Of a DNA stretch of 64,000 bases, positions 9,226 through 18,651 are shown one piece after another (the first letter of the stretch is position 1; each line of letters starts with the position of its first letter). The position numbers and the translations under genes were made by a program. This DNA is from CAIYUC01 sp963682005 (lineage in GTDB: Bacteria; Bacteroidota; Bacteroidia; Bacteroidales; FEN-979), in contig OY820914.1 of assembly GCA_963682005.1 (NCBI GenBank), forward strand, positions 3,286,001 to 3,350,000, written 5' to 3'. The notes beneath the pieces are model-generated. The model worked only from the letters and a program-made list of their open reading frames with translations, made no database searches and was not told the origin of the DNA.

Positions 9226-12200
9226 ATGAGAAAATTGTATTTTCTATTGCTTTGCATGATTTTCGGTGCATTTGAAGTAAATGCACAGATGGGTATCAAT
9301 GCTGATGGAAGCAGGCCCGACAGTTCCTCCATGCTGGATATCAAATCCAATAAAAAGGGATTGCTAATGCCGAGGATGTCATCTGCCAGCCGTGACAGCA
9401 TTTTTCGTCCGGCAAAAGGTTTGCTGCTCTTTAATCTTGACGACAACCAGTTTAATATGAACCAGGGAACGCCGGAAAACCCGGTGTGGGTTGTTATGAA
9501 CAGTCAATGGATATCTGCAGGTGCAGCAATTTATTATACAACCGGGAATGTGGGGATCGGGAATACTAATCCATTGTTCAAACTTGATATCCTGGGTGAT
9601 ATCAACTTTACCGGAGCCTTGCGACGGAATGGGGATACCCTTAATTTCGGCGGGATTACCGGGATTACGGCATCAAACCCTTTATTCAGCAGCGGTGGAA
9701 CAACTCCCAATATCTCAATCCCACAGGCAGGAAGCCTTTTAGATGGTTTTCTTTCAAGTACTGACTGGAACAACTTTAACAATAAATTGTCAAGCCAGTG
9801 GAAAAATACTGGGAATGACATTTATTTTAATACAGGAAGCGTTGTTATAGGTTCAGCCACCCCGGACAATTCGGCTGCCCTCGATGTAAAAAGCACGGAA
9901 AAGGGCTTCCTTCCTCCACGTATGTCAAAACTACAACGTGACCAGATCACGGATCCTGCCGAAGGGTTGATCGTGTATTGTAACGATTGCGGGATAAATG
10001 GAGCAAAGGCCCTGACCATTTTTACCAATGGAAGCTGGACATCCTTCGGGAACAATTGTCCGACGCCGGCACCTCCTTCCGCCAGTACCCATGTTCCATC
10101 CGCAAACCAGATCATCTGGAACTGGAACCCGGTTACCGATGCCATCGGTTATAAATGGAGCACCACCTACGATTATTCTACAGCCATAGATAATGGTGAG
10201 AATACATCGAGGACTGAAACAGGATTAGCCTGTAATACAAATTATATACGTTATATATGGGCTTACAATGCATGTGGAATGTCCACCGCCGTGATTTTAT
10301 CACAAACAACCTCACTCAATCCGCCACCTTCGCCTGTTGCAGGTACAAATGTTCCTTACCCGTTCCAGATTTCCTGGAACTGGAACCAGGTAGTCGGTGC
10401 AACCGGCTACAAATGGAGCATGACCAATGATTATGCAACTGCCCTTGATGCAGGTAATAATACGACCTACATGGAATCGGGCCTGAATTGCAATACTCCT
10501 TACTCCAGGTATGTTTGGTCATACAGTAATTGCGGGGTGTCTTCCGTAACACTGCTTACGCAGACAACTTCCATGTATCCTCCGTCACCGGTGACCGCCG
10601 GAACTAATATCTCCGGTCCGACTGAAATTGAATGGCATTGGAATATCATGTCAGGAGCCGCGGGATACAAATGGAATACAATGAACGATTACGGAACCGC
10701 AACAGATGTCGGAAACAACACATTCTATCTGGAGACAGGATTATCCTGTTTCACCCCTTACACAAGATATGTCTGGGTTTATAATTCATGCGGGGTTTCA
10801 ACCCCCACAACGCTGACACAGTCTACGGCCCATGATACACATCCGGCCCCGGTACCGGGAACAAATATTCCGGGGGCCACGCAAGTGCAGTGGAACTGGA
10901 CCGGTGAACCACATTCAACAGGATATAAATGGAACTCTGTCAATAATCTTGCAACAGCCATCGATCTGGGGTTGACCACTACTTACCTTCAAACCGGGCT
11001 GAACTGCAACACCAATTACAATGCCTATGTGTGGGCCTATGATAATTGCGCCCTTTCCGATGCAACTCTGCTGATTCAGACAACCTCCATGAATCCTCCT
11101 TCCACGCCCTCTGCCGGAACAAATATTCCTTTCAAGAACATGGTGATATGGAACTGGAACCAGGTCTCCGGCGCGGCCGGATATAAATGGAATACGGTCA
11201 ATGATTATGGTACGGCAACGGATATGGGAACCACTACTTCAAAGACAGAATCGGGGCTTAATTGCAATACGCCTTATCAACGTTTTGTCTGGGCATATAG
11301 TTCCTGCGGAATTTCAACCTCTGCCACACTTGCTGAGACGACCCTTCTGGATCCTCCGTCAGCACCTGCTGCAGGTACCCAAATTGCCTCATCCAACGAG
11401 ATTGAATGGCACTGGAATGCAGTATCAGGTGCAACAGGTTATAAATGGAGCACCACAGATAATTATAGCTCAGCCATTGACCTTGGATCTAATTTATTGT
11501 ATCTTGAAACAGGACTGAGTTGCCTGACGCCGTATACCCGGTATGTGTGGTCATATAACTCATGTGGGTATTCTTCTTCAACAACCCTTTCACAATCCAC
11601 GACCCAGGATACACATCCGGCCCCAGGTGCAGGAACCCATATTCCTTCTCCGACCCAGATCGTCTGGAACTGGAACAGTGTGCCATCGTCAACAGGATAT
11701 AAATGGAACACCACCACCGATTATAATACGGCCACAGATGTCGGACTAAACACAACCTATACCCAAACAGGCCTGACATGCAATACGCTCTATGTAATTT
11801 ACGCATGGGCCTACGATTATTGCGGACATTCATCACCGACCATGTTGACACAGACTACCTCAATGAACCCGCCTTCATCACCGGTTGCCGGTACAAACGT
11901 TCCAGCTCCTACCCAGATTACCTGGAACTGGAATACAGTAACAGGTGCAACCGGATATAAATGGAATACCGTGAATAATTATCTGACCGCAATTGATATA
12001 GGAACAGGTACTTCCCGGACAGAGACCGGATTGACTTGCAATACAGGTTATACAAGGTATGTATGGACATACAATAATTGCGGAGTATCCACAACACCCA
12101 CATCTCTCACACAGACCACCTCTTTGGATCCTCCGGCTGCGCCAACGGCCGGGACACACGTTGCTGCTGCTGACCAGATAACCTGGAAATGGAACACGGT

Positions 12201-15200
12201 AACCGGAGCAACCGGATACAAATGGAACAATACCAATAGCTATGCAACTGCCATTGATATGGGAACTACCTTGCAGCGCATTCAGACAGGATTGAACTGC
12301 AATACTGCGTATACCAGTTATGTCTGGGCTTACAGCAATTGTGGTGTATCAACGGTCACAACATTGAGCAAAACTACCGCCCTCGATCCTCCCGATCCAC
12401 CGACAGCTGCAACGCATGTTCCTTCTGCAACCCAGATCATCTGGAACTGGAATGCCGGCAATGATGCTACCGGTTATAAATGGAATACGACCAATAACTA
12501 CAGCACTGCGATCGATGCAGGAAATACACTTACACATACGGAAACCAGCCTGACCTGTAACACCGCCTACACGAGATATATCTGGTCTTACAGTTCATGT
12601 GGTGTTTCTGGGGTTGTCACGCTTACACAATCCACATCCCTGAATCCTCCGGCATCTCCTGTTGCAGGAACACATTCAGCCTTCCAGACGCTTATTATCT
12701 GGAATTGGAATACTGTGTCTGGTGCCACGGGATATAAATGGAATACCACGAACAATTATGCTACGGCAATTGATATGGGTACAAATGTTTCAAGAACAGA
12801 AACAAGTCTCACCTGCAATACACCATATACAAGATTTGTTTGGGCGTACAGCAATTGCGGGGTATCCGCAGCGACCACCCTTACCCAGTCGACGGCCCTG
12901 GATCCGCCACCATCACCATCTGCAGGGACTAATATTCCGGATTCTTACCAGGTTACCTGGAATTGGAATACCGTTTCCCTTGCAACAGGGTATAAATGGA
13001 ATACAGTCAATGATCAGGCCAGTGCAATCGATGTTGGAAACACAACCTCCCATCTTGAGACCGGGTTGAATTGCAACACGGCATATACACGTTATGCATG
13101 GGCCTATAATAATTGCGGAGTCTCTGTGTCTGTTACCCTGAGTCAGACCACCTCACTTGATCCGCCTGACAGTCCGCTGGCTGGCTCGAACATACCCTCG
13201 ACGAACCAGGTTGTTTGGAACTGGGGTGTCGTTACTGAAGCAACCGGTTATAAATGGAACACGACAAACAATTACGCCACTGCATCAGACCTTGGAAACA
13301 GCACGTCAAAAACAGAATCAGGTTTGAATTGCAATACAGCCTACGCACGGTATGTGTGGGCCTACAATTTCTGTGGCGTTTCTGAATTTGTTCAGCTCAA
13401 CCAGACCACCCTCCTGGATCCGCCTCCGGCTCCGACTGCTGGTTCCAATGTGCCTTATCCAACCCAGATCACATGGAACTGGAATACGGTACCTGTGGCA
13501 ACAGGATATAAATGGAATACAACAGATGATTTCCAGACTGCGAGTGAAATGGGAACCAGTACTTCAAAGACGGAAACCGGGCTCAGCTGCAATACACCTT
13601 ACCTGAGGTACGTTTGGGCCTACAGCATTTGCGGTGTCTCCACATCCATGCAGTTATCACAAACGACTTCGATGAGTCCGCCTTCTGCTCCGACAGCCGG
13701 TACCCATGTTCCGACATCTTCACAGATCCAGTGGAACTGGACTCCTGTGTCAGGTGCTACCGGTTATAAATGGAATACCGTTGACGATTACAACTCGGCC
13801 ATGGACATTGGTCCGAATACCTCAAAATTGCAATCAGGCCTATCATGCAATACCGGGTATACCAGCTATGCCTGGGCATACAGTAATTGCGGAATATCCC
13901 AGTCTGTATCGCTCTCTGCATCCACCACTGTTGACCCACCTGCAGCTCCGGTTGCAAATGGCCATATTCCGGCTTCAACACAGATAACCTGGATCTGGTA
14001 TAAAGTTCCCGGGGTAGCAGGATATAAGTGGGCCACTACGAACAGCTATGCCAATGCCATTGACATGGGAACAGACACATCAAGAACGGAAACAGGTCTC
14101 GCATGCAATACTGCATATATAAGATATGTATGGTCATACAGTTCCTGTGGTGTGTCCAACTCAGCCACACTTGCTTCCGTTACTACCACTGATCCTCCTC
14201 CGGCCCCAACTGCTGGGACCAATGTTCCGTCGGCAAACCAGATCATCTGGAACTGGAATAGCGTTCCCGGAGTGGCAGGTTACAAATGGAATACGACAGA
14301 TGATTACAACTCTGCAAGTGACGTTGGAAACAGCACTACAAAAACAGAAGCGGGTCTTAGCTGTAATACATCATATACCAGGTATGTTTGGTCTTATTCT
14401 TCCTGCGGAGTATCAGTTTCACTGGCCTTGACCCAAACAACGGCTCTCGATCCACCGCCATCACCCACGGCAGGAACTCATGAACCTGGCTCAACCCAGA
14501 TCGTGTGGAACTGGAATACGGTTTCCAGTGCCACCGGGTATAAATGGAATACCACAAACAGCTATACAACAGCCATCGATGTTGGAAACACCACGACCAC
14601 TACGGAAACAGGGTTGAGTTGTAATACGGCATATACCAGGTACGTATGGTCCTACAATAATTGCGGAACATCAACCTCATCGGGGTTAACTGCTACAACT
14701 ACCACATGTCCTTTCGCTTGCGGTAATACACTTACAGACAGCAGGGACAACCAGACATATCCTACCATCCAAATTGGCACACAATGCTGGCTTGGGAAAA
14801 ACCTGAATGTAGGATCAATGATCACAGGAACTGTCGCAATGACCAACAATGGCATAATTGAGAAATATTGCTATGGTAATTCATCAACTAATTGCGATAC
14901 TTATGGCGGTCTCTATCAATGGGACGAGATGATGGCTTATACGACGACAAGTAATGCAAATCCAAGCGGACGCCCCGGGATCTGTCCATCAGGATGGCAT
15001 ATACCTTCAGATGCTGAATGGTGCGAGATGTCAACCTATATTGACCCGACTGTAAATTGCAGTGCAACAACCTGGAGTGGCACTGATGCCGGTGGTAAAC
15101 TGAAAGAAACCGGAACTGCCCATTGGAATACTCCCAATACGGGGGCGACAAATGCCACTAGCTTTACTGCTTTACCGGCCGGATATCGTGTCAGTAACGG

Positions 15201-15360
15201 GAATTTTACAGCCATAAATGTCAATAATTATCTTTCTTCTTCAACAGAAGCTGTAAGTACGACGGCTTATTACAGGAATCTTTATTACAATTACGCTACC
15301 ATTGCAAGAGGAAGCAATGCAAAGGGAAATGGATATGCTGTACGCTGTGTTAAGGACTAG
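9226..15360 (+). CDS. Giant secreted repeat protein: tail-fibre-like N-terminus, 18 tandem repeats, FISUMP domain
   Basis: Predicted cell-surface or secreted protein of 2,044 residues. I chose the ATG at 9226, which gives a clean signal peptide ending at VNAQ; the frame also extends to a TTG at 9196. Residues about 20-280 carry two copies of a module with MLDIKSNKKGLLMPRMS and PRMSKLQRDQI motifs, plus NVGIGNTNP, seen in Bacteroidetes surface proteins and phage tail fibres. Then come 18 repeats of about 86 residues with WNWN, GYKW, a CNT...YVWAY segment and NNCGVS; each repeat has two conserved cysteines. The last 215 residues (QCWLGKNLNVG, CPSGWHIPSDAEW, GYAVRCV) are a Fibrobacter succinogenes major paralogous (FISUMP) domain. 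No type IX secretion C-terminal signal is seen. Function is unknown; adhesion is an inference. Confidence 0.85.
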   Translation: MRKLYFLLLCMIFGAFEVNAQMGINADGSRPDSSSMLDIKSNKKGLLMPRMSSASRDSIFRPAKGLLLFNLDDNQFNMNQGTPENPVWVVMNSQWISAGAAIYYTTGNVGIGNTNPLFKLDILGDINFTGALRRNGDTLNFGGITGITASNPLFSSGGTTPNISIPQAGSLLDGFLSSTDWNNFNNKLSSQWKNTGNDIYFNTGSVVIGSATPDNSAALDVKSTEKGFLPPRMSKLQRDQITDPAEGLIVYCNDCGINGAKALTIFTNGSWTSFGNNCPTPAPPSASTHVPSANQIIWNWNPVTDAIGYKWSTTYDYSTAIDNGENTSRTETGLACNTNYIRYIWAYNACGMSTAVILSQTTSLNPPPSPVAGTNVPYPFQISWNWNQVVGATGYKWSMTNDYATALDAGNNTTYMESGLNCNTPYSRYVWSYSNCGVSSVTLLTQTTSMYPPSPVTAGTNISGPTEIEWHWNIMSGAAGYKWNTMNDYGTATDVGNNTFYLETGLSCFTPYTRYVWVYNSCGVSTPTTLTQSTAHDTHPAPVPGTNIPGATQVQWNWTGEPHSTGYKWNSVNNLATAIDLGLTTTYLQTGLNCNTNYNAYVWAYDNCALSDATLLIQTTSMNPPSTPSAGTNIPFKNMVIWNWNQVSGAAGYKWNTVNDYGTATDMGTTTSKTESGLNCNTPYQRFVWAYSSCGISTSATLAETTLLDPPSAPAAGTQIASSNEIEWHWNAVSGATGYKWSTTDNYSSAIDLGSNLLYLETGLSCLTPYTRYVWSYNSCGYSSSTTLSQSTTQDTHPAPGAGTHIPSPTQIVWNWNSVPSSTGYKWNTTTDYNTATDVGLNTTYTQTGLTCNTLYVIYAWAYDYCGHSSPTMLTQTTSMNPPSSPVAGTNVPAPTQITWNWNTVTGATGYKWNTVNNYLTAIDIGTGTSRTETGLTCNTGYTRYVWTYNNCGVSTTPTSLTQTTSLDPPAAPTAGTHVAAADQITWKWNTVTGATGYKWNNTNSYATAIDMGTTLQRIQTGLNCNTAYTSYVWAYSNCGVSTVTTLSKTTALDPPDPPTAATHVPSATQIIWNWNAGNDATGYKWNTTNNYSTAIDAGNTLTHTETSLTCNTAYTRYIWSYSSCGVSGVVTLTQSTSLNPPASPVAGTHSAFQTLIIWNWNTVSGATGYKWNTTNNYATAIDMGTNVSRTETSLTCNTPYTRFVWAYSNCGVSAATTLTQSTALDPPPSPSAGTNIPDSYQVTWNWNTVSLATGYKWNTVNDQASAIDVGNTTSHLETGLNCNTAYTRYAWAYNNCGVSVSVTLSQTTSLDPPDSPLAGSNIPSTNQVVWNWGVVTEATGYKWNTTNNYATASDLGNSTSKTESGLNCNTAYARYVWAYNFCGVSEFVQLNQTTLLDPPPAPTAGSNVPYPTQITWNWNTVPVATGYKWNTTDDFQTASEMGTSTSKTETGLSCNTPYLRYVWAYSICGVSTSMQLSQTTSMSPPSAPTAGTHVPTSSQIQWNWTPVSGATGYKWNTVDDYNSAMDIGPNTSKLQSGLSCNTGYTSYAWAYSNCGISQSVSLSASTTVDPPAAPVANGHIPASTQITWIWYKVPGVAGYKWATTNSYANAIDMGTDTSRTETGLACNTAYIRYVWSYSSCGVSNSATLASVTTTDPPPAPTAGTNVPSANQIIWNWNSVPGVAGYKWNTTDDYNSASDVGNSTTKTEAGLSCNTSYTRYVWSYSSCGVSVSLALTQTTALDPPPSPTAGTHEPGSTQIVWNWNTVSSATGYKWNTTNSYTTAIDVGNTTTTTETGLSCNTAYTRYVWSYNNCGTSTSSGLTATTTTCPFACGNTLTDSRDNQTYPTIQIGTQCWLGKNLNVGSMITGTVAMTNNGIIEKYCYGNSSTNCDTYGGLYQWDEMMAYTTTSNANPSGRPGICPSGWHIPSDAEWCEMSTYIDPTVNCSATTWSGTDAGGKLKETGTAHWNTPNTGATNATSFTALPAGYRVSNGNFTAINVNNYLSSSTEAVSTTAYYRNLYYNYATIARGSNAKGNGYAVRCVKD
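10075..14712 (+). repeat. Eighteen in-frame 258-bp coding repeats
   Basis: Repeat starts (after the PP linker) fall at 10075, 10327, 10585, 10843, 11101, 11359, 11617, 11875, 12136 and then every 258 bp to 14458. Only repeats 1 and 8 deviate in length. Each encodes a fibronectin-III-like beta unit with invariant Trp, Tyr and two Cys positions. Confidence 0.9.
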
Positions 15361-15420
15361 GATTGCCCGGTACCTTAACCTATGATCCAACATGCCTGAT
15401 GCCGGCTTCACTGCTGGTCA

Positions 15421-15464
15421 AAAGTAAAAGGCTGCCCCCGACGGGAGGCAGCCTTTTACTTTTG
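15421..15464. terminator. Bidirectional intrinsic terminator
   Basis: A perfect 17-bp stem (15421-15437 with 15448-15464) around a C-rich/G-rich loop. Each arm carries AAAAGTAAAA or TTTTACTTTT, so it has a U-tract in both directions. It lies between the convergent giant repeat gene and the first BNR gene. Confidence 0.85.
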
Positions 15465-15490
15465 GACCATCAATACATAATTCACCAGAA

Positions 15491-15540
15491 ATAGTGTTTC
15501 TTTTTATTATTTCATTAGTTCATTGTTTCATTAGTTCATT
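15491..15540. repeat. 3'-flanking repeat, copy A
   Basis: Fifty bases directly after the stop of the BNR gene at 15541, containing TTTCATTAGTTCATT words. It matches 21030-21079 after the paralogous BNR gene at 48 of 50 positions by hand alignment. Confidence 0.85.
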
Positions 15541-18500
15541 CTATTTCTTCTTCCCCGGGTTCGGCGGGGTTATCATGCCCGCTGCACTTTGCATATTATT
15601 GAATACAATAGCCATATCAAAGATATCCACAAAGGCATCGCCTGTTAAATCTTCAACCATGTATCCGAAGGCTCCGGATTGAGCCATATTGAAAACTGCA
15701 TTGTTGTCAAAGATATCGACATAACCGTCCTGGATATCAAACATGCTGGTTACATCGCCCGAATAGAATGCAAACGGACCGCCTTCACTCATCGATTTCT
15801 GGTTGTTCCCGAAGGCCTGTGATGCCGTGGTGGTAAAGTCATAATTGATAGAGCTACCCGTTAAAGATACCGGGGTTGCGCTCCAGGTCTCAACACTGAA
15901 CCGATGCTTTACCACGATGTAATAACTCCCAGTTGTGCCGGAGGGTATTGTCAGCGAAAGGGTTCCATCCGCATGAACAGGAATACCGTATGCCTTGAAT
16001 ACGATATCCCATGGCTCGGTCGGATTGGCAAGCTGGATGCTGAGTGTGTCGGCAATGTTACCGGCGAATTTATCGAAGGTAACGGCTCCGTCCGTGCAGT
16101 CCTGGGTCTTGTTGAGGTTCCCGGTTGAAGCAGAGAACAGTCCCTCTGGAATCACTTTCAGGTTTAACGTTCTGGCCACATTCGGAGTAACAGCAAGAAT
16201 CCTTGACGGTCCTTCGCACTGTGTATTTGAAGGAGTGACCTGGATATTACCTGCTTCATTCCCGACTGTGACGGTTACGGAATTTGTGTTGCCGCCAGCA
16301 GTCTGAGCCCAGTCTGACGGGAAAGACCATGTGTAAATGATCCCTGATACATTGGTTACGCTGTATGCCTGGCTTGTACCTACATCCGGTGTTACCGGCC
16401 CTGAGATGCTACCTGGCTGGGCAGGCGACGGGGTGGTGGTAACAAAAGTGTATTGAGCAGGACCAGAGCCCCAAAGGTTTGACGGTACGACCAGCAAGAG
16501 GCCTCCGGATGTGCCCACTGTTACGGTTACGGAATTTGTATTGGTACCTGAAGTTATGATCCAGCCTGAAGGGAATTGCCATCCGTAACTAACACCGGGA
16601 ACATTGACAACACTGTAGACCTGTGAAGATCCGATGCAAGGTGATGCTGCTCCGTTTATTGCGCTGGGTTGGGCCGGAGGTACAAAGGTAAATTGTGATG
16701 CATTGGTTGCAAACAGCGACCGGGATGAGAGGGCCACAAAAAGTTTATCGTCATTCGCAAACATCGAAGTGGAATAGGTTGACTGGTTATCTACAGGGAG
16801 TGTGGAGGTGATGTTCATCCAGGAATGATCCGCATTGTTTCTTACATAAATGGCAGCTTTATTCCTTGCAAAAAGGGTATTTCCGTATTTTGTAAAACCA
16901 TTAATATAGGTGGTTGCCAATCCATCAAGCGTCCAGGCTATTCCATTATTGGTTGATTTGTAAATCCCCATGCCTGCACCTGTTATACTGCTGTTGATCG
17001 ATGCAAACAGCGTATCTCCCAGCGCTAAAAGGGAATTCACAGAGGCTTCCGGATCGCCTACGTACCCCATCAGGGTAATCGTGTTTGAGCCACTGGCCAC
17101 CCTGTATACAGAATTCCAGTTATTATATCCATAACCACTAAGGAACAAGTCCCCTCCTTTACTTCCCATGTTTACATAATAGTCTTCCGTTGAAGCGCTG
17201 CCAAGTGTCCAGCCATTACCATTATCATCGGAGAAGTACAATAAACCGCCATCGTCAATAGCCCAGATTCTGTTTCCTACCACCACCATTCTTGTCGGAC
17301 ATCTGTTTTCCGGGTAAGCGATAATTGACCAGGTATCACCCCAGTCAAAACTCTGGTATAGTTTGTTGTCATCCATTGAAACCAGGATAACAGTGTCGTT
17401 TGCAGCCATAGACCTTACCCATCCCTGGTTCCCGACCCTGATATTCCCGCTGACAGGTTGCCAGGTGGCGCCATTATCGGCGGAACGGTAAACGAGTCCC
17501 TGGTAAGTGCTTGCAAACAGATAAGATCCTCCTTTAATAAGGTATTGATCTGTAAGGCCGTATCCGCAACCTATAATATGGCCATTCAGCCCGTCGTTGT
17601 TAGCATCCGTCCAATTATTCCCATTATCGGTACTTTTGGAAATACCCTGGCCTCCACCGGAATATAAGGTGTTTCCATGTTGGAAAAAACGGTTTATGCT
17701 TTGGCTGTAAAGTCCCTGGGTTGAAAGCGACCAGGAGGCTGCATTGTCTGAAGATTTATAAATTCCATCATAATAGGTACCGGCAAACAGTTCCTGACCA
17801 CTCGTGAATACTGTTTGTGTTCTGAGGTCTGTAAGCCCGTTGTTCGAAGCTGTCCATGAAACAGCCAGGTTGGTTGATTTATAAATGCCTTTCTGGTAGG
17901 TGGATGCATATAAAATGCCGCCTGATTTCGCCATCCCGGTGATCCAGTTGCTGCCGACAGGTGTGGAAGGAATGCCCGTACTGGCAGCAGTCCAGTTCGT
18001 ACAATTATTCAGAGACCGGAATAATCCCTTTCGTGTTCCTATAAAGATGGTGTCTCCGCTTTTCTCAAAGCATTTTACCTGTATTGCCTGGCCTGACTGG
18101 CCACCTGTCAATGCGTCCCAGGTTTCACCCTGATCCACTGAACGTATTACACCTGTGATTCCTCCGAAAAACAGGATGGATCCTTTTTGAATAAAAGCTA
18201 CCGGGGCGCCGTTCAGTGATGTTGAATGCCATATTCTCGTCCAGGAATCGCCATTATCCGTGGACCTGAAAATACCTCCGTCATCCTGTAAAATTCCGAG
18301 TACATTTCGTCCTTCAATGGACAGGTATATGGTATCGGTGTTATTTGTCCACATATTAATTATCCTCTTGTTTTCCAGGTTTCCGGTGAGGTTCACCCAG
18401 GTCTGGCCATCGTCACCGGATCTCCATATATTCCCGGGGTTGTTCAGAATAAAACTTGCGGCAAATAATTTGGATGTTGTCGCCTGGATATTTATAATGT

Positions 18501-18603
18501 TTCCGCCTTGTGGTCCCTGCGGGGTCCAGGTCTGTGCCGAAACGGTTACCATAAGAGCCAGTAATAGTGAACTGGCAAGAAGAGATCGTACTGTTTTCAT
18601 CAT
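15541..18603 (-). CDS. Secreted BNR-repeat protein with two PKD-like domains and dockerin-like C-terminus (copy A)
   Basis: 1,020 residues with a signal peptide (hydrophobic 6-21, ending VSAQ). Residues about 25-660 are repeated beta-propeller blades with IYKSTNNG, IFRSTDNGDSW or IYKSSDNAASW motifs, the Asp-box/BNR pattern of sialidase- and VPS10-like propellers. Residues about 660-800 hold two PKD/Ig-like domains (SGTNTNSVTVTVG, GGNTNSVTVTVG), absent from copy B. Residues 811-1020 match copy B at about 73% without gaps and end in two EF-hand-like loops (QDGYVDIFD; LTGDAFVDIFD) and a PNPGKKK tail. The loops resemble type I dockerin repeats. No sialidase catalytic residues could be assigned. 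It follows a small charged gene by 48 bp. The role is unknown; binding or sensing of extracellular polymers is an inference. Confidence 0.8.
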   Translation of the reverse strand: MMKTVRSLLASSLLLALMVTVSAQTWTPQGPQGGNIINIQATTSKLFAASFILNNPGNIWRSGDDGQTWVNLTGNLENKRIINMWTNNTDTIYLSIEGRNVLGILQDDGGIFRSTDNGDSWTRIWHSTSLNGAPVAFIQKGSILFFGGITGVIRSVDQGETWDALTGGQSGQAIQVKCFEKSGDTIFIGTRKGLFRSLNNCTNWTAASTGIPSTPVGSNWITGMAKSGGILYASTYQKGIYKSTNLAVSWTASNNGLTDLRTQTVFTSGQELFAGTYYDGIYKSSDNAASWSLSTQGLYSQSINRFFQHGNTLYSGGGQGISKSTDNGNNWTDANNDGLNGHIIGCGYGLTDQYLIKGGSYLFASTYQGLVYRSADNGATWQPVSGNIRVGNQGWVRSMAANDTVILVSMDDNKLYQSFDWGDTWSIIAYPENRCPTRMVVVGNRIWAIDDGGLLYFSDDNGNGWTLGSASTEDYYVNMGSKGGDLFLSGYGYNNWNSVYRVASGSNTITLMGYVGDPEASVNSLLALGDTLFASINSSITGAGMGIYKSTNNGIAWTLDGLATTYINGFTKYGNTLFARNKAAIYVRNNADHSWMNITSTLPVDNQSTYSTSMFANDDKLFVALSSRSLFATNASQFTFVPPAQPSAINGAASPCIGSSQVYSVVNVPGVSYGWQFPSGWIITSGTNTNSVTVTVGTSGGLLLVVPSNLWGSGPAQYTFVTTTPSPAQPGSISGPVTPDVGTSQAYSVTNVSGIIYTWSFPSDWAQTAGGNTNSVTVTVGNEAGNIQVTPSNTQCEGPSRILAVTPNVARTLNLKVIPEGLFSASTGNLNKTQDCTDGAVTFDKFAGNIADTLSIQLANPTEPWDIVFKAYGIPVHADGTLSLTIPSGTTGSYYIVVKHRFSVETWSATPVSLTGSSINYDFTTTASQAFGNNQKSMSEGGPFAFYSGDVTSMFDIQDGYVDIFDNNAVFNMAQSGAFGYMVEDLTGDAFVDIFDMAIVFNNMQSAAGMITPPNPGKKK

Positions 18604-18651
18604 GCTTGGTTGTTAATTTGGTTAATAATTGGCTTTATCGTAAGATTTTAA

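Noticed and set aside
10075..14712. Repeat array as a phase-variation switch
   Set aside because: Units are 258 bp (a multiple of three), so gain or loss keeps the frame; length variation is possible, on-off switching is not.
9226..15360. Type IX secretion sorting domain on the giant protein
   Set aside because: The C-terminus is a complete FISUMP domain ending AVRCVKD, without the beta-sandwich or KxxKx end of type IX signals.
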